Source: Rhineura floridana (Eukaryota > Chordata > Lepidosauria > Squamata > Rhineuridae). Taken from it: 64,000 bases of DNA. The stretch is from contig NC_084492.1 in the NCBI RefSeq assembly GCF_030035675.1, positions 29,553,761-29,617,760 on the forward strand. The letters run 5' to 3'. Shown here piece after piece: positions 1 through 10,962 of this stretch (the first letter of the stretch is position 1; each line of letters starts with the position of its first letter). Made by a program: the position numbers and the translations under genes. The notes below the pieces were generated by a model. The model made no database searches, was not told the origin of the DNA, and worked only from the letters and a program-made list of their open reading frames with translations.

Positions 1-245
1 CTTTGGACAGTCATGGCTTCCCCCAAAGAATCCTGAGAAGTGTAGTTAGTGAAGGTTGCTGAAGGTTGCTAGGAGATGCCCTGTTCCCCTCACAGACCTT
101 CAATCAGAGTGGCTGACTGTTAAACTACTCTGGCCACTGGAGCTCTGTCAGGGGAATAGGAGTCTCCTTTCAGCACCCTTCACAAACTACACTTCCCAGG
201 AATTATTTGGGGGAAGCCATGACTGTCCAAAGTGAAATAAAGGCC
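1..245. mobile_element. palindromic MITE, family A (edge copy)
   Basis: Both arms are visible: gtcatggcttcccccaaaga at the left and its complement ggggaagccatgactgtcc at 212-230. The terminal segment is cut by the window edge. Other copies of this family lie across the window. Confidence 0.82.
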
Positions 246-293
246 TGGTGTGGATGTGGCCAGGACAGCTTTGGTTTAAATTTGGGTGGGAGG

Positions 294-905
294 CTATATG
301 TGCCTGCTGTAGAACCGGCCCTGATTTCCTGTATAAAATATTTTGTAGTTGCCTGATTGAAAATGTCCCATACCCGTCCATTTTAATTCACTCACACCAA
401 GTATTGTAACACTGATACGTTCCATTTCTTGCTTGACAATCTCTAACTTTCCCTGGATCATGCTTCTCACATTCCATGTTCCTATTGTGTGTGTCGTGCA
501 ACTCCGGACTCTCCTTTCGCATCTGTGCGCATCAGCCTCTGAGCTTCCTTTCGGCTTTGACCCAGCTGCGTCATTAGTCACAGCGCTACTCGTACTTGTC
601 CGTTCTTCTTCCCCAGTAGCTCGGTGAGTGCCTTCTGACCTGGGGGTCTCATATTCCAGCACTATCTTGTGTTGCATTTTGTATACTCTGTTCATAGCGT
701 TTTCGTGGTAAGGGGTATTGAGAGGTGGTTTACCATTGCCTTCCTCTAAGCTTGGATGCATCTTAGTCTGGTGCCTCAGCTTTGACCATTCTGCCTTAGG
801 TGCCCCTCCTAGGAGTCCAGCCTCTTGGTCTAGACTCCTGACGGCATTGCTGTCAGCTTCTTCAATACTCTTAAATGCCCTCACCATGTTAAGGCATGCA
901 TCCTA
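294..905 (-). mobile_element. Bov-B LINE, 5' part with start of endonuclease
   Basis: The minus strand carries an open frame of 197 codons. Its C-terminal part, IGTWNVRSMIQGKLEIV then ILGVSELKWTGMG, is the start of the apurinic endonuclease domain of RTE-clade Bov-B LINEs. The N-terminal part includes EEGNGKPPLNTPYHENA, a segment also found at nucleotide level in the SINEs of this window. The copy is cut off shortly after the endonuclease begins. Non-functional. Confidence 0.85.
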
Positions 906-956
906 GAGGGGGTTAAGAAACCAACCTTACCTTATGTCATATGTCAGTTGAGGCTA

Positions 957-1425
957 GCAGTGGGCAAATTTGTCAGTTTTGGTTTCTCTCATTCTCTCGT
1001 TTTTCCAGCCTTAAGTTCAGTTCTCCACAACAGTTTCCACTACAGTTTGCATTTTTTTTTAAAGTCCTCATAAAAATTCATCAGTATTTTAGTGCACATT
1101 TCTCCTAACATGCTCATCTTTCTATGCAGTTTTGTTGAATGTGCACATTTTTGCAAAGCAGTTTCCCCTTTCATAATGCCCTTTTGTCTGTTTTTATGTT
1201 ATTTTCACTAATATATGCTTTTTAATATGTGCACTAATATGTGCACTGAACTCTAGTAGTGTATGCATTTCTGTACACATGACTGGGCTGAAAAACTGCA
1301 TTTGCAAAATTCAGAGAAGTGCAAATGTTGAAGGATGGCTGTGTTGAGGTTTACATAATGTTCCAGAAATCACAAATTAGGTAAGTTTGCAGACTGCATC
1401 TAAGTGCTTCCCATTCCCAGTTGAG
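957..1425. mobile_element. repeat family G, about 470 bp
   Basis: AT-rich repeat with ggcaaatttgtcagttttgg at one end, gttattttcactaatatatg in the middle and ttgaaggatggctgtgttga near the other end. The same order is found, reversed, at 57590-58135. Probably a non-autonomous DNA element; class not settled. Confidence 0.72.
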
Positions 1426-1737
1426 GCAAGCTGCCTCACCCTGCCTCATGGCTGTTCAACAGAAGAACAGCTAATTTACACATGGCATCTCCACTCTTGA
1501 CATTTGTCTTTCATCATTCATGCTTCTGGAAAGTAATAGCAAAAGTTACATTGCACAACCCTTTCTTCTCTCTGCTTTGGTCTTCTCTTGTGATGTCCTC
1601 TGGTTTTTAATTAAAAAGAATGAGCCCAAGTGAAATTAGTGTGTAAGTGCTTCTAAGGGAAAAAATGAACATATCTGACAGAACTTGTTCAAAAAGGTAC
1701 AAATGTACACTCCTTTTAACTAAGGAAATAAGCCTCA

Positions 1738-2032
1738 ACTTAAACCCCATCTGCACTATACATTTAAAGAAACCTGGGAACTGTAGTTTGTTAAGGGTGC
1801 TGTGAGTTTCTGGGAGACCCTTTGTCCCCTCACAGAGCTACAATTCCCAGAGTGGTGTAACAGTCAGTCCCTCTTCCCAGGGGCTCCTGGGAACTACAGC
1901 AGTGTGAGGAAAGAAGGGTCTCCAAGCAACTCTCAGCAAACTACAGTTCCCAGGATTTTTTGGGGAAAGCTATGGTTCTTTAAAGTGATGTGATACTGCT
2001 TTAAATTAAATGTATAGTGCACATGGGGCCTT
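1738..2032. mobile_element. palindromic MITE, family A, full length
   Basis: About 295 bp. Left end ccccatctgcactatacatt, right end aaatgtatagtgcacatggg, arms with gggaactgtagtttgttaag and its complement, and a central non-palindromic loop. Superfamily not certain; no clear target duplication. Confidence 0.85.
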
Positions 2033-2300
2033 TGTGAACGATTTTTCTCTCTGTGTGTCCATGTGATGAAGTGGACATGAAAGTTTCTGCCATAATAAAG
2101 TTATGAGTCTTTAAGGTACCACTGGGCTCGTGGTTGTTTTTGCTGCAACAAAGCTGATTTTTCTGGAAACTACTCCTCATGAAACTCTTCCAAATTCAGT
2201 TGATATTCCCAAGCAGGAACTTTTGACTTTCCCAGTTTCCAACGAGGAAATTTCCCAAACAGGAACCTACAAATTCCTCCCTGCAAGTTGTTTGCTTTAG

Positions 2301-2438
2301 GTGAGGTGTGGGGAACCTTTGGCCCTCCTGATGTTGCGGAACTACAATGTCCATCAGCACCAGCAAGCATGGCCAATGGGCAAGGATGATGGGAATCATA
2401 GTTCAGCAATGTCAAGTGGGCCAAAGGATCCCCACACC
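2301..2438. mobile_element. hAT MITE, family C
   Basis: 138-bp imperfect palindrome with ends gtgaggtgtggggaacc / ggatccccacacc. It is flanked by a perfect 8-bp duplication tgctttag (2293-2300, 2439-2446). Confidence 0.9.
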
Positions 2439-2611
2439 TGCTTTAGGCGAACTCCATTGGCAACTCTCGTTTTATCTCTTCCGTACAACTGGCCACTTAC
2501 GCAGAGCCAATGAAAATGAGGACAAAAGAGGAGGGTGCTAATTTGCATATGGTAATGTATATGTGTAGATTCAAATTTGGAAACAATGACTATAGTTTGA
2601 ACAGAAAACAG

Positions 2612-2727
2612 CAGAGCTTGGCAAAGTTACTTTTTTGAACTACAACTCCCATCAGCCCAATCCAGTGGCCATGCTGGCCGGGGCTGATGGGAGTTGTAGT
2701 TTCAAAAAGTAACTTTTCCAAGCTGTG
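2612..2727. mobile_element. hAT MITE, family B (116-bp palindrome)
   Basis: Near-perfect palindrome beginning cagagcttgg and ending with its complement, with arms that include gaactacaactcccatcagc. It is flanked by a perfect 8-bp duplication gaaaacag (2604-2611, 2728-2735). Six copies of this family lie in the window, and the 8-bp target site puts it in the hAT superfamily. Confidence 0.92.
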
Positions 2728-3311
2728 GAAAACAGTATATCTCACCCCAGTAGAGAAGACTGTGAGGAAGTAATCTATGTAGCTGTCCCGGGGCTTCCTG
2801 TTGATGGGCAGCTTCAAGACCCTTGCAAGTCTCTCTTCTTACTGTTCTTTATCTTGGGACCAACCAGAAAACGCCTTTAAATAGTTATTTAAGGCCTTTT
2901 CACTTCTGAGATAAGATAATGTCATCCACTAGGAGTCCCCAAACTGTGGTCCATGGATCACCAGCGATCCGCAAGCTTTATCCTGGTGGTCTGTGGCATG
3001 TCTACGTTAAATCACCATATTCACTTTAAACTGTATTTGCTTTGCTTCTTTTATTCGTTATATTGCATTTTAGTGCATTACCATTTGAATTTAGATGTTA
3101 ATATCCATTATAAGAAATAAAAACAGCACTAAAATACAATTGAAAATCATACCCATCTAGCACAATGCATGACAATTGCTACAACAGGCAGACAAGTCAA
3201 GTGGTCTGCCAAGACTCTCAGCAATTTGCAAGTGGTTGGTGGAGTGGGGAAAGTTGGGAACCACTGGCATACATAATGGATAGGTCCTACATCTGTCTGT
3301 CTAGCAGGGTA

Positions 3312-3438
3312 ACCAATGTGGTGCTCTCCAGTTGGTGGGGACAACAACAGCCATCAGCACCAGCCAGCATGAGCAATGGCCAGGAAGGATGGCAGCAGTA
3401 ATCTACAACATCTGGAGGGCACCACGTTGGCTACCCCT
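3312..3438. mobile_element. hAT MITE, family D (relative of C)
   Basis: Ends taaccaatgtggtgctctcc / ggagggcaccacgttggcta, centre agccatcagcaccagccag. This family shares the centre of family C but has the accaatgtggtgc ends. Confidence 0.8.
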
Positions 3439-3527
3439 GACATAGAGATGGTTGGTCTAAATTAGGGTTGAGAAAGCTGTTAACTTACGTGCTGTTAATC
3501 ATAACATATTATAACATGTGTGAATGG

Positions 3528-3645
3528 GGCTTTGTATGTTTATGTAAAAAATTAAAATAAAACTAGCTAAATACTAGCCACCCTGGGCTCCTTCTGGGAG
3601 AAGGGGTGGGATAAAAATTTAATAAAATTCACTAATAGGCAAAAA
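3528..3645 (+). mobile_element. L2/CR1-like LINE, terminal tail
   Basis: ccaccctgggctccttctgg, gaaggggtgggataaaaatt, taataaaattcactaat. Confidence 0.7.
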
Positions 3646-3894
3646 ACCTAGTGGTTTAAGAACATACCTTTAGCCAACAGATATTTCTATCAAACTTTAA
3701 AAAGCAGGGAAATTGGGCAGCTATAGTGAATGCACCAGGGGAGCAGGAGACCTGACCTCTCTGAGATATTGTACTTCTCTACAAATTTGTCAAAATGCAA
3801 ACACAATTTGGGTTGGTTTTTCACAGTCCAATCCACTTGTTGTGTAGCTTGGAAGAATTTGGTAACGTGCCTCTGAGCATATGGTGAGTGATAG

Positions 3895-4038
3895 CTGACT
3901 GCTAAACCACTCTGGTCACTGGAGCTCTGTCAGGGGAATAGGAGTCTCCTCTCAGCACCCTTCACAAACTACTTTTACCAGGATTCTTTGGGGGAAGCCA
4001 TGACTGTCTCAAGTGAAATCAAAGTCTGGTGTGGCCCC
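3895..4038. mobile_element. palindromic MITE, family A, right half
   Basis: Only the loop and right arm (ctgctaaaccactctggtca to ggggaagccatgactgtctc) are present. It is most like the copy at 1-245: both share ctctgtcaggggaataggag. Confidence 0.8.
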
Positions 4039-4039
4039 C

Positions 4040-4925
4040 TGATTAGGCAAGCCCAGCAGCTGTGAGTCTGGCTTTTAGAACACTGACAGTTGGTTATTAC
4101 TGAACATGCCCAGCCTTATCATTGAGTTCAATGCTAAATTTCTTAAATTAATTAAAAATCAGCCAGGCATTTTTTTAACTTTCAAACTGCTGAAGATGAA
4201 GGTCAGAGTATGGTGCAAGGTCAGTAATAGGATTATAGTTAGTCTTTGAACACAGCTGATTTTTAATTAATTTCAACAAATTATGAGAACTGACACACAC
4301 AAAAATCCAAAAGGGGTCTGGTTTCTCTCTCTCTCTTTTTACACTTTGAACTTTCGATTCTCTCTGACTGTTTTGTGTATTGCCATGAACATTTCGAGGG
4401 TTGTTAAGCAAGTGTTTCTGAGTTCAGGACTATAAGTTTTGTAAGGTTTTGTTTTTAAATGATCTTATGGGAAGCATCAGAATGGCATGGGGGTTATTTC
4501 GATTAAACATTGAGGAATGAAAGAATCCATGCTGACTATAGTATACAGCCACTCTCGTGGCTGTATAATACATCCATCCATACATACATATATACATACG
4601 TAAGAACCTGGGATTCTACTTCATTGTGAAAACTGAAGCAGGGCCATCTTTATCCTGGATTAGTTAATCCAGAACGCTGTCTCTGACCAACATCAGCTCT
4701 GACTCCATCCACTGCTGGCATGCGGCCCCTGACAGATTACCTTTGAGGGAATGTAGCCCTCGACAGAGAAAAGGATGCCCATCCCTGCTATCAGGGTGGT
4801 GTTTGGTTTCTGTCTGGAATGCCAAATGGCAGGAAGCATCACTTGGGTAAGTTTGGAGAACTACAGGCAAAGATTTTTCACATGTCTGTAGGCAAATTGG
4901 ATTCCCCCCCCTTTAATGAGGAGAA
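4040..4925. other. no recognised feature
   Basis: AT-rich sequence without a repeat family seen elsewhere in the window; a short tetranucleotide-like catacatatatacatacg run near 4580. Confidence 0.5.
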
Positions 4926-4926
4926 A

Positions 4927-4927
<1 letters not shown>

Positions 4928-5012
<85 letters not shown>

Positions 5013-5015
5013 GAG
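4928..5015. repeat. compound microsatellite (GT)n(GA)n
   Basis: A run of gt units is followed directly by ga units with one or two interruptions. Confidence 0.97.
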
Positions 5016-5464
5016 CATGCAGACTAGAAGTTCCCCTGGTCTTGGCAAATCATGAGGCGTTTTTCATTTTGTAACATCAAAGCCAGTTCCATTTCTTTGA
5101 TGTCTTTGCATGCTGTTTAAGGTAAAGCATGAATGAAGAAATGTCAATCTGCAAAGTGTCCATGTAGTTTATGCTGAACACTGAAGAGGACTTGTAGATA
5201 AAAGACGAACGCGAAGGTTGATAATGAATGTCCAACAAGGAGGTGTGCATATCTAAAAGGAAGGACTCAGCTGGAGAACTGTTCTGCAAACCTTAAAACT
5301 CTACTTAGTCCAAGTTTAAGAGATTAAAAAAAGTTTTTTTAAAAAAAGAAAGCAAGTACAAAACTAAGCAAGTAGAGCTATGCAATTTCTTCTTGTTTCC
5401 TATTCCAATTTCTAAAAAATCTTATGCACATTTTAAAATGGGTTTCTTTTAGGAACAGTGAAAA

Positions 5465-5628
5465 CTACTTTACACTGAGTCAGAACACAGGTCCTTCTAG
5501 CTCAGTATTGTCTACACTGACTGGCAGCTCTCTAGGATTTCAGGTAGGGGATATTCCCAGCCCTACCTGGAAATGCCAGTGATTGAACCAGAGACCTAGA
5601 TGCTCTGCCACTGAGCTATGGCTTTAGT
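5465..5628 (-). mobile_element. tRNA-Ala-derived SINE, reverse
   Basis: The reverse strand begins with a tRNA-Ala-like head (plus strand at 5600-5626: tgctctgccactgagctatg, the complement of the Ala acceptor and D-arm). The body includes cccagccctacctgg and the 3' part acactgagtcagaacacagg. Such copies in squamates start agctcagtggtagagcatc. Confidence 0.83.
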
Positions 5629-5844
5629 GATAGATTGTGAGCTCCTTCAGATGACCTGTTTACTGAGCATTCATTCTGATTTGTTTGAGGGGAGGTTATA
5701 CAACAGTGAACATTCATCCTGATTTGTTTGTGGGGTGTTGCTATGTATTCCCTATAATCATTCAAGAATCCCACACTTTGCAGTGCATTTTGCTCTCTTT
5801 CTTCATAAGCATAAAAAGTGTGTTGGTTTTTTAAAAAACTGGAT

Positions 5845-5990
5845 TTATTTTTTTTAAAAATGGCATACTGCACTGCAAAATTTGGGTAAGTGCAAATTTT
5901 GATGGATGGCTGTTTTGGTTCACATATTGTTTTGGGAAGTGCAAATTAGGTAGATTCAACTTTAAATAAAAATTGAATCAAAATTCTTTC
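5845..5990. mobile_element. repeat family G, end fragment
   Basis: gcatactgcactgcaaaatt, ttgatggatggctgttttgg and gtgcaaattaggtagattca match the final third of the 957 copy. Confidence 0.7.
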
Positions 5991-6224
5991 CATCCTTACC
6001 TAAAACTCACTTTCCCCTCTCTATTTGAAGGGACTCACAAAAACCTAACCTAAAGGAAGCTATCAGTGCTCATGTTTGTAGCAAAACTTCTTGTGATCTC
6101 CAGAAATTAATAGTTGACAACTGAACCATCTCTAGAACCTTGGTATCAGCAGACATGGAATGCTGTCTTATCAGGAAAATCGACAAAGCAAATGTGGCTG
6201 GCCGAAGGAAGCCCAAGGTGTATC

Positions 6225-6345
6225 TTCCAATGTTGGTTCATCTCAGAGTAGACTTATAGAAATTAATGGGCATGATTAACCTAAGTCCAGTAATTTTATT
6301 GGGTCTACTCTGATTAGAACTTTGCTGGATACAATCCACAGGGTC
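6225..6345. mobile_element. short palindromic repeat, family H
   Basis: ttcatctcagagtagactta and its partner tctactctgattagaacttt flank the centre attaatgggcatgattaacc. Worn copies at 28010-28115, 29790-29880 and 60480-60650 share the tcaatgggtctgctct-type core. Confidence 0.7.
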
Positions 6346-6369
6346 AGACATCTGGTTTGTTGTTGTTAA

Positions 6370-7190
6370 TAAATTTGTTGGTTATTTGTTGATAATTTTT
6401 TGTCAGATTTGGACAGATTCAATCTCTGTAACTTGTAGCAACTCTATTGGTATGCCATCTGTTCCTGGTGATTTGTTTCTTCCAAGTATTTTAAGTGCAG
6501 CTTTCACCTCACATTCTACAATTTCTGGTTCTTCATCATACAGTGCTTCCATGAATGAATCTGTCATCCTTACATCTCTTTTATATAGTTATTCAGTGTA
6601 TTGCTTCCATCTTCCTTTTATTTCATCTCGGTCAGTCAGTGTGTTTCCCTGTTGATTACTCAACACCCCTGCTCTTGGTTTAAATTTCCCATTGAGTTCT
6701 CTAACCTTTTGGAATAGGGCTCTTGTTCTACCCTTTTTGTTGTCCTCTTCTATTTCTGTACAATAACTATTGTAATACAGTAGGGCCCCACTCATACAGC
6801 AGGTTATGTTCCAGGCCCCTGCTGAAAAGCAAAAACCTCCGGAAAGTGGGGCCTTACTGTATTCCAGCCGCCACGCTACAACTGACAGCGATCAGCTGTA
6901 GCGTGGGGAGCTCCAGCCATCTACAGCTGATTGCCCCACTGGCGCCGCCATATTAGCGGAATGCCAAAAAGTGGGGCGCCGAGAAGTGGGGCCCTACTGT
7001 AGTTCTCTTTGTCCCCACACACTAATTGCTGTATTATGGCATTTAGGGTTCTGACCATGTTTCTATCTCCTTTTGCTTTTGCTTTTGCTTTCCTTCTATC
7101 TTTAACCATTGTAAGAGTTTTGTCAGTCATCCATTGAGGTCTTTCTCTCTTTTTAACTAGAGGTATTGCCTTTTTGCATTCTTAAAGAGG
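6370..7190 (-). mobile_element. Bov-B LINE, linker and start of reverse transcriptase, interrupted
   Basis: Read from 7190 downwards the minus strand gives MTDKTLTMVKDRRKAKA, then after the inserted element EIEEDNKKGRTRALFQKVREL, TDRDEIKGRWKQYTE, and further on a GTDGIPIELLQ segment. These are the stretches before and at the start of the Bov-B reverse transcriptase. The copy is split by a Tigger-like element (6778-6999) and the reading frame is broken. It is truncated at both ends. Confidence 0.85.
6778..6999. mobile_element. Tigger-like (Tc1/mariner) non-autonomous element
   Basis: This 222-bp insert has terminal inverted repeats CAGTAGGGCCCCACT / AGTGGGGCCCTACTG and is flanked by TA on both sides (6776-6777 and 7000-7001). 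The TA target and the CAGT ends fit the pogo/Tigger branch of Tc1/mariner. It sits inside a Bov-B LINE and must be younger than it. No coding capacity. Confidence 0.8.
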
Positions 7191-7293
7191 GTAAACAACA
7201 ACAACTCACCAGACATACATGGAATGTTGTGGGGAAACATTCTTGGTTAACTTGATCTGAAGACACAAACTGGCACTTGTCAAACATTGCCTG

Positions 7294-7435
7294 TAGCAGG
7301 GGTAGCCAACTTGGTGCCATTCGGATGTTTTGGATTACAGTTCCCATCTTCCCTGATGATTGGCCAAACTGTCTGAGGCTGATGGGAGTCAGAGTCCAGA
7401 ATATCTGGAGAGCATCATGTTTGCCAGAGCTGGTC
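7294..7435. mobile_element. hAT MITE, family D
   Basis: Begins gcaggggtagccaacttggt and ends gagcatcatgtttgccagag; centre gattacagttcccatcttc with partner gctgatgggagtcagagtcc. Confidence 0.78.
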
Positions 7436-7794
7436 TATAGTAACAATGCACCTTACCTACATTCTCTGTAAAGTTACCCCTTCTTATTTGTTATTTACTG
7501 GAAAGGTGGCTCCACCATCCCATTGTTTAAAATTTGAAGTCGAACCAGAAGGTGTCATGTTTCCTGCAGTTCTGCTCATTCTTCACCCCCATACTGACAA
7601 CTCCATCCATACTGACCATCCAGATACTGAAGATGCTGCATGGCTTGTGACAAAGTACCATAGCAGATGTCCAAGGGGAGCAAGCCCTGAAAGATGAACC
7701 TTCGTGGAATTGCCAACAGCCATCCACAATGAGACAAATCAAGATTATAATCTGCAGCCTTTGGGGCGATAGCATTGTCAATTCTCTCATAAAT

Positions 7795-7882
7795 AGTGGC
7801 TGGTGGCTCCATGTCACTGGGACAGTGGACACCCATCTGGGTTTTAGTCCAAAGTCTGAAGGAGCTGTCCAAGGTGCACTAC
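7795..7882. mobile_element. palindromic MITE, family E, left half
   Basis: tggctggtggctccatgtca then gggttttagtccaaagtctg and gagctgtccaaggtgcacta. The right half is missing. Confidence 0.65.
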
Positions 7883-8574
7883 CTGCCACTGCTCGCAAAT
7901 CACAGATGGAGGTTCCACCTATGTGTAATAACTCCAGAATAATCAGAGACTGTGCATCTTCCCACGATAAATTTTTTCAATTGCCCAGTTATTCTGATGG
8001 CTAGGAAATTCTTCCTGATGTTTAACCTAAATCAAGTCTTTCTGAGTTCAAAGGAATGCAAGGTGGATGGGAGCTAAGATGAAGGTGTGTAACAGCTTTA
8101 TGGATTGCTCGCTTGTCAAGGAAATAATGCTAAAGAAAAAGCTGCACTTTCAAGAATCTCTTCTTGGAAACTTGAGACGCTGAGTCACAGAAGAAAGACG
8201 TGGAGTCTAATGCAAAGGAACATTGGTTTCATTCTTCTTTGCTTTTTATACTTAGATGTGAGACTTCTATGAGTAGATAAAAATAAAACCATAGAGGATG
8301 CCTTCATTCTGTCCAGAAAGCCATTTATGACTATTAACAGCTCGTCCTATATTTTATCTCTCTGCTGACCCTAGATTCAGGAGGAAAATAATGGGGGGGG
8401 CACCAAAGTTATACAAGTCCTGTAAAAAAAAAAAGTGGCTATTTTCTTTCGTTTGGATTCTGAGAAAGGTAAGGTGGAAGAAAATAAGCAAAATCCTATA
8501 CACGCCAACTCAGTGTCCCATTGAGCCCAGTGGAACTTATTCCCAGGTAAGTGCATATAGGATTGCAGCCCCCT

Positions 8575-8698
8575 CCTCCCCAAAAAACATGGGGAAAACT
8601 GCCATTCCACATTCAGATGGCTGTGCTTTGGTTTGCATCGTTTTTGGAAAGGGTGGGTTGGTAGGATCGCCTATAAATAAACACTGAATCTAATTTCT
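8575..8698. mobile_element. repeat family G, end fragment
   Basis: Contains attcagatggctgtgctttg followed by tgaatctaatttctccccc, a worn match to the end of family G. Confidence 0.45.
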
Positions 8699-8699
8699 C

Positions 8700-8845
8700 C
8701 CCCATCCCTAGTGACAGAGCCCACCCTTTGTATGCAAAAGGATAGAAACATCTCCAGATAGGGCTGGGGAACACTCCTGACTGAGATCCTGGAGAGCTGC
8801 TTCCAAGCAATACTGAGCTAGATGGACCAGTTGTCGAATCAGTAA
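8700..8845 (+). mobile_element. tRNA-Ala-derived SINE, worn
   Basis: Forward copy with a degraded head (gtatgcaaaaggatagaa) and a clear body: tactgagctagatggaccag near 8812, the complement of the body seen at 5490. Confidence 0.7.
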
Positions 8846-8849
8846 TAAG

Positions 8850-9140
8850 GAAAGAGTAGTGAACTGAATCCAGCCAGCAGCCCCACCTCCTGCAGGGCAC
8901 CTTTGACAATGACGTCAGGTGACCTGCTTCCCTTTGCCCATGTGGTTTGAAAAACTGCATGGTCAAAGGCTCGGGGCTTTGCAGGTGCTAACAATCCACC
9001 GACTGCCTTCCTTGCAAAGCCCTGTGTCTTTGCCAGCATTGCCATGATTGTTGATGCTTGGAAAGGCACAGGGCTCTTCAGGTACAGAAGATCAGCTGAT
9101 TGGTGGTGCCAGCAAACCTTGCTTTCTGCAGGAAGTTTGT
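8850..9140. mobile_element. hAT element, family N relative
   Basis: gaactgaatccagccagcag, ttgacaatgacgtcaggtga, gctgattggtggtgccagca run in the reverse order of the 46507 element. Ends diverged. Confidence 0.6.
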
Positions 9141-9457
9141 CTTTGCCTTTCCCACGCTTGTTTATACAATAAGGCAACTCCATATAGATTCCATATGCTT
9201 AGACGCTCCCCTGCAACAGACTTTCCTTTCACCAGTTGGGTTCCATGCTTGAAGCTTCTCACAGGAGGACTCAGCAGTTACCACTTCCAGGAAACTAGAG
9301 GCCAAACATATGAAAGAGATGAAGTGAACAAGGCATACAACCATGTATGACATAACAGCACTGAAGACCTTATCAGCAAGCAACTCACTGGAACAAACCT
9401 CTATCATGTACTGTTATTCATCACGACTCTAGAGTTGTTATGAAGCTCAGAGACCAA

Positions 9458-10072
9458 GGCTGCTTTCACACTGCTCTTTATTCCGTTATTCTGATGGTTT
9501 CTTACCTGGTAGTTTGCGGATTATATTTGACCTTTCACACAATGTGCAAGCCAGTTCTGGAAATCTTGTGGAAGGAATATAGTGCAAGTTTAGCACTAAT
9601 TTCTATGATAAATAATACCAGAAACAATCCATTTGCAAGGCTGGGAACCCCAAAGATTGTGGGAGTTTTGCTCTAGCGGCCGCCGCTCATGTGACAGGTA
9701 TCCCAGCATGCAGTGTGTTCCCACCCATTAGTCGTGTGGGGGTTTTTTTTGCCTGATGAAAATTGTACTGGTATTCCGGCATAGGCGCAGATAGCAGCAG
9801 CATTTCCCACATGCATCCCTGAGTCGATACAGCTAAAATAATTTAAAAAGTCAGATTCTAAAGGGAGAGGGCTCACATGGCAACGGGAAGAGATCTTAGA
9901 CCTCCTACACAGTGAGGAATGACAGTGCTCATGTGTATAATGGGTGAAGGACTAAAACAAGACTTTGTTCATTGCAGCTGTGTGAAAGACACTTGTGCAA
10001 AATGCCGGTATATCGGCCAAAAAAGCTAATGTTCCTTAACACAACAGGTACTGCAGTGTGAAAGGAATTTTG
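9458..10072. mobile_element. candidate DNA transposon, about 610 bp
   Basis: Inverted ends: gctttcacactgctctttat on the left and gcagtgtgaaaggaattt on the right. The interior has no repeats shared with the rest of the window. Only one copy is seen, so the identity rests on the termini alone. Confidence 0.5.
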
Positions 10073-10164
10073 GAAATTGGGACAGAAGAGCTACCTTTTA
10101 AATCTGTTAAACTAACTTAATCACCCCCATGTGAGAAAGCAACCCAAGACTGCCATGTCGTTAT

Positions 10165-10770
10165 TAAGCACAACAGGAGAGCCCTGCTGGATCAAGCCAG
10201 TGGCCCATCTAGTCTAGCGTCATGCTCTCATAGTGGCCAACCAGATACCTTTTGGGAAGCCCAAAAGCAGGATATGAGTGCAATTTGTGATTCCCAGCAA
10301 CAGGTATTTAAAAGTGTGCCACTTCTGACAGCAGAGGTAGTACACAACCATCATGGCTAGTAGCCACAGATAGCCTTACCCTCCCCGAATTGGTTAAATC
10401 TTCTTTTAAAACCAGGTTGGTGGCCATTGCTACATCTTGTGGGAGTGCATTCCATAGTTTGACCATGTGCTGTGTGAAGAAGGACTTTCTTTTGTTTGTC
10501 CTGAATCGTCCAACATTCACTGGAATGGAAAAAGGTTTTCTCTCTCCACTGTCTCCATGCCATCAGAGCTTGGAAAAGTTACTTTTTTGAACTACAACTC
10601 CCATCAGCCCAATCCAGTGGCCATGCTGGCTGGGGCTGATGGGAGTTGTAGTTCAAAAAAGTAACTTTTCCAGGCTCTGCATGCAATGCATGATTTTGTA
10701 CACTTTTATCATGTCTCCTCTGACTCGCCTTTTCTCTACTTGACAGCTTCACCTATACCCGTCTACCCTG
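10165..10770 (-). mobile_element. CR1 LINE 3' end, interrupted
   Basis: Reverse CR1. The coding remnant reads MNVGRFRTNKRKSFFTQH on the minus strand, and the 3' UTR holds gaagcccaaaagcaggat and the end ggagagccctgctggatc. Split by MITE B at 10564-10679. Resumes as gcatgattttgtacactttt. Confidence 0.92.
10564..10679. mobile_element. hAT MITE, family B, nested in CR1
   Basis: Same palindrome as at 2612, flanked by catgccat and catgcaat (7 of 8 match). The flanks are CR1 sequence, whose intact form has one such site, so the MITE jumped into an existing CR1. Confidence 0.92.
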
Positions 10771-10774
10771 AGCT

Positions 10775-10962
10775 TCAGTCTTCTTTATACCAGGTCAGCC
10801 TATTTGTTCATCCAGCTTAATACAGTCTGCTCTGACTCGCAGTGGTTCTTTAGGGTCTCATGCAGAAAGAGTCTTTTCCCATCACCGGCTACCTCACTAC
10901 TTGATCATTCTAACGAGAGATACCACGGACTGAATGTGGGACCTCCTACATGCAAAGCCAGT
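10775..10962 (-). mobile_element. tRNA-Ala-derived SINE, reverse, worn
   Basis: The 3' part (accaggtcagcctatttgtt) and the head side (gactgaatgtgggacctcc, acatgcaaagc) of this SINE can be followed with many changes. It ends where a copy of repeat family L begins. Confidence 0.55.
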
